42,800 nt of DNA from contig CANRHH010000021.1 in NCBI GenBank assembly GCA_947630375.1, forward strand, positions 1 to 42,800, in the 5' to 3' direction. The stretch is from an uncultured Oscillospiraceae bacterium (GTDB taxonomy: Bacteria > Bacillota > Clostridia > Oscillospirales > Oscillospiraceae). Positions within the stretch are counted from its first letter, which is position 1, and every line of letters starts with the position of its first letter. The notes under the pieces are model-generated. The model was not told the origin of the DNA, made no database searches, and worked only from the letters and a program-made list of their open reading frames with translations. A program made the translations under genes and the position numbers. Below, piece by piece: positions 38,562-42,800 of the stretch.

Positions 38562-39719
38562 TCAGGTATCGGCGGTTGCAATTTTCTCTTTCAGTAGCCC
38601 GTTGAAGTAATCATTGAAAGTCTCGTCGGCTTTTTTCTTCTCTTCGCTGTAGGTATGCGTGTACCGGTACACCATTGTATCTTTGAGCTTCCACCCGTTG
38701 CGCTCCATGACGTATTTATCCGGGATACCCAGCAGCAAGCCAACAGAGGAATTGATGTGGCGAAGATCGTGGAGGCGAACCGGAGGGAGGCCGTTTTCCT
38801 GACAGACGCGGTGCAGACACTTTAGGATATAATTGGCGTCGTAGGTGTACAGCTTTCCTTCCGGGCGGAGCTTCACCCGGTCAAGGATATAGTCCGGGCA
38901 AGCGATCACGCGGGCTGACAGCGCGGTTTTTGTCCCCTTCTCCACATAGTCCCCGTTCTCGCCCCGCACAACGGCCTTACTGATCGTTACCGTCTTATGC
39001 TTAAAATCAAAGTCTTTTTTCTCCAGGGCCATGATCTCACTCCGGCGCAAGCCCAGCCAGAGGGCCAGCAATATCTCCACTTCGCACGGATTGCCAGGCA
39101 GGGCCTTAATAAGCCGCGCTTGCTCGTCAGCTGTCAGCACGGCAAACGGGGACGCTTGCACTTGCGGGAGGCTGACGCTCTTATAGTCCAGGTTTATTTT
39201 GTGGTATTGCAGGACCGTAACAAGAAATTTATAGGCATCGTTCACCGTCTTTGCAGACAGCTTTTCCCCTTTGGCCCCCGGCTTCGTGGTCAAATCGTTC
39301 ACGGCATCCCGGAGCATTTTTTCCGTGAGCCCATAAATATCCTTGTTCATAAGCTCTTGGAAGTACAGGCGCTTTTTCTTTTGGTACGTCTGCACGGTGG
39401 ACGGGGAGACAGTGGCCCGGCGGCTGTCGATGTACTGATCTATTGCGTCGCTCAGCGTCAGCTTCGGCTTGTGCTTCTCCTGCTGCAAGAACCCGGCCCG
39501 AATAGCTTTTGCCTTTGCTATGCACAGTTCCGGCGTATCTTCCGTGACAGACTGGCCCTCGGCGCGTAGCTGTATCGTCCAGCGCCCTGAACCCAACCGG
39601 CGCGGCGTGGGGACTTTGATCTCTTCTTTTTTCTTCCGTTCTTTCAGCTGCTTCTCCCCGCACCAATTACAGAAAATGCTCCCGTCCGGTATCTGATTTT
39701 TACACTTCCGGCAAATCAT
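38562..39719 (-). CDS. Tyrosine site-specific integrase with N-terminal zinc ribbon
   Basis: This 385-residue recombinase carries a zinc ribbon at the N-terminus (CxxC at 3-6 and 17-20), an uncommon extra. It is followed by an AP2-like arm-binding segment, a SAM-like core-binding domain (about 85-175) and the catalytic domain. Catalytic residues visible are Arg225 in LGLRRSE, His317 and Arg320 in HDLRH, Trp343 in NGWK, and nucleophile Tyr353 in YRYTH. All appear intact. AGGAGGT precedes ATG 39719. It points toward the att site 73 bp away and should drive integration and excision of the element. Confidence 0.93.
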   Translation of the reverse strand: MICRKCKNQIPDGSIFCNWCGEKQLKERKKKEEIKVPTPRRLGSGRWTIQLRAEGQSVTEDTPELCIAKAKAIRAGFLQQEKHKPKLTLSDAIDQYIDSRRATVSPSTVQTYQKKKRLYFQELMNKDIYGLTEKMLRDAVNDLTTKPGAKGEKLSAKTVNDAYKFLVTVLQYHKINLDYKSVSLPQVQASPFAVLTADEQARLIKALPGNPCEVEILLALWLGLRRSEIMALEKKDFDFKHKTVTISKAVVRGENGDYVEKGTKTALSARVIACPDYILDRVKLRPEGKLYTYDANYILKCLHRVCQENGLPPVRLHDLRHINSSVGLLLGIPDKYVMERNGWKLKDTMVYRYTHTYSEEKKKADETFNDYFNGLLKEKIATADT

Positions 39720-39736
39720 AGCTACCTCCTGTGACG

Positions 39737-39765
39737 ATCCCCGCCCTTATGGACGGGGATTTTTT
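39737..39765 (+). terminator. Hairpin with T tail on plus
   Basis: ATCCCCG (39737-39743) pairs with CGGGGAT (39754-39760), followed on plus by five T. No plus gene precedes it; on minus it would follow the TM2 gene without a T tail. Its role is uncertain. Confidence 0.4.
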
Positions 39766-40345
39766 ATTTACTGACCGGGTATGGGTCAGGCTTTTTCAGT
39801 ATCATTATAATGTCAGCAATCCAACCGATCAAGAAAAGCCCCACCGTGAAAAAGTACAGAAAGCCCATCCCAATTTTGCCCTCGTAAAATTTGTGTGCTC
39901 CAAAAATTCCGAAAAACAAACAGAGAAAGAAGGATACCCATTTACTTTTCATAACGACCGGCTTTGCGCTCGGGAGAGGATTTGAGATAGGCGTGTAATC
40001 CTCAAGCCCGAAAAGCTCCGTAGTCAGAGCTTTGTAGAATTTCCCGTCCAATTCCAGCAGGCTTCTTTTCCCGTCTCTGAACCGAATATCCACCTGATAG
40101 GAGGATTTGTCTTTTCCGCCCACCCCGGCAGCAACGCCCAAATCGCCAAAAACAGCGGCTCCGGCTACGGCCTTACCGACAGAGAACCCGCTTTTGCTCT
40201 CGGCGTTTACCACGGCGTATTCTGCCACCGTATCCTTATTCACCGGGAAACATTTCAGCCCCGAGTAGTATATCCTCACGGTATTTGTCCCCGGCGCTAT
40301 GTCCAGCGTCTTTCCGCTGTAATCTCCAGCTATAACAGTGTTCAT
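39764..40345 (-). CDS. TM2-domain membrane protein
   Basis: This 193-residue protein has a soluble N-terminal part (about 1-125) with beta strands and a glycine-rich turn (AVAGAAVFGDLGVAAGVGG). It ends in a C-terminal TM2 module: KSKWVSFFLCLFFGIFGAHKFYEGKIGMGFLYFF, then GWIADIIMIL. TM2 modules are two-helix hairpins found in many small bacterial membrane proteins with no settled role. ATG 40345 has GGAGGG in place; the ATG at 40369 reads through that ribosome site and is less likely. It is probably cargo of the element, between the integrase and a small plus-strand pair. Confidence 0.78.
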   Translation of the reverse strand: MNTVIAGDYSGKTLDIAPGTNTVRIYYSGLKCFPVNKDTVAEYAVVNAESKSGFSVGKAVAGAAVFGDLGVAAGVGGKDKSSYQVDIRFRDGKRSLLELDGKFYKALTTELFGLEDYTPISNPLPSAKPVVMKSKWVSFFLCLFFGIFGAHKFYEGKIGMGFLYFFTVGLFLIGWIADIIMILKKPDPYPVSK

Positions 40346-40463
40346 AAAGTCCCTCCTACTTAAAATCATAATATATCTATAATTTGTAACTATTTGTTTC
40401 TAAAATGCTGTATAATTTCCCTCCATGCCCATAACAGGGCAAATTAATTGTATGGAGGATAAC

Positions 40464-40592
40464 ATGGAAGAAACGAAACCCATCAAGACCCAAGAGCGGG
40501 AGGCGCTGGAGAAAGAAGCGCTTGAGCTTGTCCGGCGTCTCACAGACGAACAGATCATCACGATAATGGAGGCGATGAAATGCAATATGTAA
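40464..40592 (+). CDS. Small helical protein (42 aa)
   Basis: ATG 40464 has GGAGG 7 nt upstream (40454-40458) and is followed by 42 codons to TAA at 40590-40592. The peptide is a charged amphipathic helix (QEREALEKEALELVRRLTDE) ending LTDEQIITIMEAMK. That end resembles the TLSDEQLRRFIAMGK tail of the nearby repressor (41165-41497). A shared dimer or contact surface is a speculation. The next gene starts inside it, behind a second GGAGG. Confidence 0.6.
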   Translation: MEETKPIKTQEREALEKEALELVRRLTDEQIITIMEAMKCNM

Positions 40593-40762
40593 TTTGGGGA
40601 GGTATTTTTTCTGCATTACTGTTATTACCCATATTCACAAGTGCAATAATAACAGAATCAGAAGAATCCAGGAAAAAGCATTACATAGATTGCTTTCTGT
40701 CAATGCTTTGCGGCTGCATTTTGACGGTGTTGATTTCTATAGCTTTCTATTGCAAGAGCTAA
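40580..40762 (+). CDS. Small two-span membrane protein (60 aa)
   Basis: The frame starts ATG 40580, with GGAGG at 40568-40572, and overlaps the 42-residue gene by 13 nt. It has two hydrophobic helices (about 3-24 and 38-58) with a charged turn ESEESRKK between, a hairpin topology. I recognise no family. Its 3' end overlaps the 3' end of the minus-strand gene 40700-41158 by 63 nt, so one of the two could be spurious. The ribosome site and hairpin topology argue for it. Confidence 0.5.
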   Translation: MQYVIWGGIFSALLLLPIFTSAIITESEESRKKHYIDCFLSMLCGCILTVLISIAFYCKS

Positions 40763-41158
40763 GTTTTTTCGTATATCATCACCAGGAACTTCATAATCAG
40801 AGTCAATATCGAAATAAAGATTGTCAAGCGTTGATGCAAGATTCCCAGATGCTTTGACTCGAACTATATTCAATTTTGCAATAGCTTCATCTTTTTCATT
40901 TTTATCTTTATGTAAAGAATATAGTGCAACGGAAGATATTGCGTCAGTGAACTGAGATTCAAAATCAATATCTTTTTCATGCGCCCATTCCATCTTCACT
41001 TTTTCCAACGCTAATTCTGCGGATTTTTGGGATATTTCAATTTGGTTTTTTCGATCCGATCGTTTTGAAAAAATATTGATTATAATATTCCCGACGATTA
41101 TTATTGCACATCCGACGCAATATTGCCAAAAGGTTAAAAATTCGGGAGATTCAGTCAT
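40700..41158 (-). CDS. Membrane-anchored protein of unknown function
   Basis: This 152-residue protein has one N-terminal hydrophobic span (about 10-30: TFWQYCVGCAIIIVGNIIIN). A long charged helical region follows (SKRSDRKNQIEISQKSAELA and beyond), likely a coiled coil facing the cytoplasm. I do not recognise a family; such small anchored coiled-coil proteins are common next to phage repressors. GGGGGTGA precedes ATG 41158. It starts 7 nt after the repressor stop and so is co-expressed with it during lysogeny, which would suit a superinfection-exclusion or maintenance role (inference). Confidence 0.65.
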   Translation of the reverse strand: MTESPEFLTFWQYCVGCAIIIVGNIIINIFSKRSDRKNQIEISQKSAELALEKVKMEWAHEKDIDFESQFTDAISSVALYSLHKDKNEKDEAIAKLNIVRVKASGNLASTLDNLYFDIDSDYEVPGDDIRKNLALAIESYRNQHRQNAAAKH

Positions 41159-41164
41159 CTAATG

Positions 41165-41497
41165 TCACCCCCGGTCGTCAAATGCTGCTTTACCCATAGC
41201 GATAAAGCGGCGGAGCTGTTCATCTGAGAGAGTCTTTATAAAATCAACGGCCTCCTGCTGAACATCACTAAGCCCTTCACCCTCTGCGGTGGAGGGCTGT
41301 TCTTTTTCCCCGGTCATTATATATTCGACCGATAAACCGAGGTAATCAGCGACGGCTACTGCCTTTTCGTAGGATATGGACTTTTGCTTTTTCGGATTAA
41401 AGTACCCATTTCCGCATCCGCACTCTTTTTCAAGCGTAGAAATAGGGATTTTCCTTTCCTGGCATATCTCACGGACATGCATGATTGAATTAAACAT
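41165..41497 (-). CDS. XRE family repressor (CI-like)
   Basis: This 110-residue protein has an N-terminal helix-turn-helix (about 8-62: ISTLEKECGCGNGYFNPKKQKSIS, then AVAVADYLGLSVEYIMTGE) and a C-terminal helical tail (DEQLRRFIAMGK) that may dimerise. There is no LexA-type peptidase domain, so induction cannot be by RecA self-cleavage. GAGGG precedes ATG 41497. Operators with its presumed recognition sequence lie immediately upstream (41516-41660). The helix-turn-helix resembles that of the Cro-like protein at 41721 (STLEKE vs ARLEKE; GNGYF vs GNATI). Both probably bind the same sites. Confidence 0.85.
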   Translation of the reverse strand: MFNSIMHVREICQERKIPISTLEKECGCGNGYFNPKKQKSISYEKAVAVADYLGLSVEYIMTGEKEQPSTAEGEGLSDVQQEAVDFIKTLSDEQLRRFIAMGKAAFDDRG

Positions 41498-41515
41498 AAA
41501 ATTTCCCTCAAAAAA

Positions 41516-41660
41516 TTAGGAAAAGCCCTAAAATACCTATTGACAACTTAGGACTTTTCCTATATAATGAGGGTGTGCTTAGGAAAACCCCTAAATATCG
41601 GATAGGGATTAGACATTATCCTGTTGATGTGTGACGACTTCATTTTAGGATAAAATCTAA
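41516..41660. promoter_or_regulatory. Four 16-bp operators TTAGG-N6-CCTAA in the lysogeny switch
   Basis: O1 41516-41531 and O3 41579-41594 are perfect inverted repeats. O2 41548-41563 ends CCTAT and O4 41645-41660 ends TCTAA, each with one mismatch. Centres of O1, O2 and O3 are 32 and 31 bp apart, three helical turns; O4 is 66 bp further. O2 fills the spacer of the rightward promoter and O4 covers the -10 and spacer of the leftward one. A lone CCTAA half-site is at 41686. Confidence 0.8.
41540..41568 (+). promoter_or_regulatory. Rightward (early/Cro) promoter of the switch
   Basis: TTGACA (41540-41545), exactly 17 nt and TATAAT (41563-41568) form a perfect consensus. The spacer is operator O2. 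It drives the Cro-like gene at 41721 through a leader of about 145 nt. Confidence 0.85.
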
Positions 41661-41670
41661 TATTTGTCAA
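41642..41670 (-). promoter_or_regulatory. Leftward (repressor) promoter of the switch
   Basis: On minus TTGACA (41670-41665), 17 nt and TAAAAT (41647-41642). It faces the rightward promoter and transcribes the repressor at 41497 through a leader of about 140 nt. The -10 and spacer overlap operator O4. Confidence 0.78.
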
Positions 41671-41720
41671 TAGCTTTTCGGTTTTCCTAAGCACAAAATT
41701 TAAAAATTGCGAGGTGATAA

Positions 41721-41927
41721 TTGAAAGTGGTTTACGAAAATATTTTGTCCCGTTGCAAAGAGCGAAAAATCAGTGTTGCACGTCTTGAAAAGGAAGTAGG
41801 TCTTGGAAACGCTACTATTCGTGGCTGGGAAAAATCTTCTCCAAATTCAGCAAATCTTAAGCGTGTCGCTGACTACTTCGGCGTGACGGTGGACGAACTA
41901 CTGACAGAGAACAAGGACGGGAGGTGA
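41721..41927 (+). CDS. Cro-like XRE family DNA-binding protein
   Basis: This 68-residue protein is almost entirely one helix-turn-helix (KISVARLEKEVGLGNATIRGWEKSS, then VADYFGVTVDELL). The start is TTG 41721, supported by GAGGTGAT 6 nt upstream and by the helix-turn-helix beginning right after it. It is transcribed toward the right, away from the repressor, as Cro and phage-186 Apl-type proteins are. It likely binds the TTAGG-N6-CCTAA sites and shuts off the repressor. Its last codons overlap the GTG of the next gene. Confidence 0.83.
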   Translation: MKVVYENILSRCKERKISVARLEKEVGLGNATIRGWEKSSPNSANLKRVADYFGVTVDELLTENKDGR

Positions 41928-42800
41928 GAGCGGCGTTACATCTTGGAGATATAACGAAAATATGCGGCTATGACGTACCGCCCGTGGATTGTGTTATCGG
42001 CGGCAGCCCGTGCCAGGATTTGAGTATCGCAGGAAAACGGGAGGGGCTGGCCGGAGCAAGGTCCGGGCTATTCATGGAGCAAATCAGGATTGTAAAGGAG
42101 ATGAGGGAGGCTGACAGACTACGCGGGAGAACAGGTCAGTTTGTTCGACCAAGATACATGGTGTGGGAGAACGTCCCCGGAGCCTTTAGTTCCAGCGGCG
42201 GAGATGACTTCCGGGCCGTCCTCGAAGAAACAATCCGTATCGCAGAGCCGGACGCGCCCGACGTTCCATTACCTCCAAAGGGGAAGTGGCCGCTGGCAGA
42301 CGCCTGGTATGGGGACGGCTGGTCCGTTGCCTACCGAGTTCTCGACGCACAGTTTTGGGGAGTGCCCCAGCGTCGCCGTCGTATCGCGCTTGTCGCAGAT
42401 TTTGGAGGACAGTCCGCACCCGAAATACTCTTTGAGCGCGAAAGCGTGTCTTGGCATACTACGCAGAGCGGAGAGGCGTGGCAAGGAACTACCACCGGAA
42501 CTGAAAGCGGCGCTGAAACGGCAAGTGGATTTGGAGAGACAGGCGTAGGTTATTGGCAACGCGGTATTCAGACACTCCGGGCAGAGGGCGAGAACAGGCC
42601 GAGCAGACCGTCAAACGTAATCGTTGATAACGTCCAATGCCTGACGCCGTGGAACACACAGAGCGCACGGGTCTACGGCGAGGACGGGGCGTGGCACTCG
42701 CTGAACGCCAACGAGAACGGCGGCATGAGCCGGGATGCGGTGCTTGCCTTTACCCAAAACCAGCGGAATGAAGTCCGTGACCTGCACGATGTAGCGGGTT
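41924..42800 (+). CDS. DNA cytosine-5 methyltransferase, N-terminally short and cut by the window end
   Basis: The frame is open from GTG 41924 (in a GTGA overlap with the Cro-like stop) through base 42800, at least 292 codons. It shows C5-methyltransferase motif IV (GGSPCQDLSIAGKREGLAG, with catalytic Cys), motif VI (ENVPGAF) and motif VIII (VPQRRRRIALVADF). Complete phage relatives carry about 40-60 residues before this point, with the SAM-binding motif I (F-x-G-x-G). Here they are missing: the frame opens with the segment that normally follows them (ALHLGDITKI). The gene may therefore be an inactive 5'-truncated remnant. The C-terminal motifs IX and X lie outside the window. Confidence 0.82.
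   Translation, partial: MRAALHLGDITKICGYDVPPVDCVIGGSPCQDLSIAGKREGLAGARSGLFMEQIRIVKEMREADRLRGRTGQFVRPRYMVWENVPGAFSSSGGDDFRAVLEETIRIAEPDAPDVPLPPKGKWPLADAWYGDGWSVAYRVLDAQFWGVPQRRRRIALVADFGGQSAPEILFERESVSWHTTQSGEAWQGTTTGTESGAETASGFGETGVGYWQRGIQTLRAEGENRPSRPSNVIVDNVQCLTPWNTQSARVYGEDGAWHSLNANENGGMSRDAVLAFTQNQRNEVRDLHDVAG

Larger units (their letters stand above)
38461..42800. mobile_element. Left end of a tRNA-integrated element (prophage or integrative element)
   Basis: The region from the att site rightward holds a tyrosine integrase, small membrane proteins, a repressor, a Cro-like protein and a methyltransferase. Base composition from about 40,370 to 41,930 is clearly lower in GC than the chromosome to the left. 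No structural, packaging or conjugation gene is visible before the window ends, so phage and ICE cannot be told apart. The lysogeny-type switch slightly favours a phage origin. Confidence 0.78.

Noticed and set aside
42141-42548. A 135-codon frame inside the methyltransferase region
   Set aside because: It lies in another phase of a continuous frame that carries the C5-methyltransferase motifs.

Overview
The window looks like a chromosome segment of a GC-rich, Gram-positive anaerobic gut Clostridium, most likely of the Oscillospiraceae (Oscillibacter/Lawsonibacter/Flavonifractor type). The reasons are the AdhE fermentation gene with a Rex-like operator, the YitT, GH25-LysM and VanY-type envelope genes, consensus -35/-10 promoters with AGGAGG-type ribosome sites, and GC-rich codon use. 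No 16S or other taxonomic marker is present, so this placement is an inference.

Left part (1-11,240). An HD-domain protein and an Sfp-type phosphopantetheinyl transferase overlap, followed by a membrane-anchored HTH regulator. Next comes a complete shikimate-to-phenylalanine/tyrosine operon: aroF, tyrA, aroB, aroA, aroC, pheA, an aroE-aroK fusion and aroQ, followed by a DUF554 membrane protein. Most junctions are 4-nt ATGA/GTGA overlaps. All seven steps from PEP plus erythrose-4-phosphate to chorismate are encoded, together with both prephenate branches. A near-consensus promoter precedes an 18-codon leader peptide with seven Phe/Tyr codons. A perfect 10-bp hairpin with a U-rich tail lies just before aroF. 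This is the layout of ribosome-mediated attenuation.

Middle (11,240-30,340). There is a MATE exporter on the minus strand. A divergent type IIA topoisomerase pair follows, with a small zinc-ribbon membrane protein between its subunits. A YitT protein and a transglutaminase-fold lipoprotein lacking two of three catalytic residues come next, then tRNA-Gly(GCC) and tRNA-Leu(TAG). Behind the tRNAs lies a tandem repeat of about 130 bp. A propeller/solute-binding lipoprotein is divergent from a 1096-residue hybrid kinase with two periplasmic-binding-type sensor domains. A VanY-like peptidase, a GH25-LysM muramidase, a PIG-L deacetylase, an ATP-grasp ligase and an unknown small protein follow.

Right part (30,340-38,460, all genes on minus). 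An APH-like kinase is translationally coupled to adhE, which has a Rex-like operator. A LysR regulator and its terminator follow. A metallophosphoesterase is coupled to an unusual cytoplasmic ParB-like/BMP (PnrA-like) fusion. An 850-bp gene-free stretch holds dispersed palindromes.

From about 38,461 to the window end lies one end of an integrated element. A displaced tRNA 3' end (att site) sits beside a tyrosine integrase. Then come small cargo genes of lower GC and a repressor/Cro-like lysogeny switch. The switch has two face-to-face promoters about 60 bp apart and four 16-bp TTAGG-N6-CCTAA operators. The last gene is a cytosine methyltransferase that lacks its N-terminal SAM-binding motif and runs off the window.
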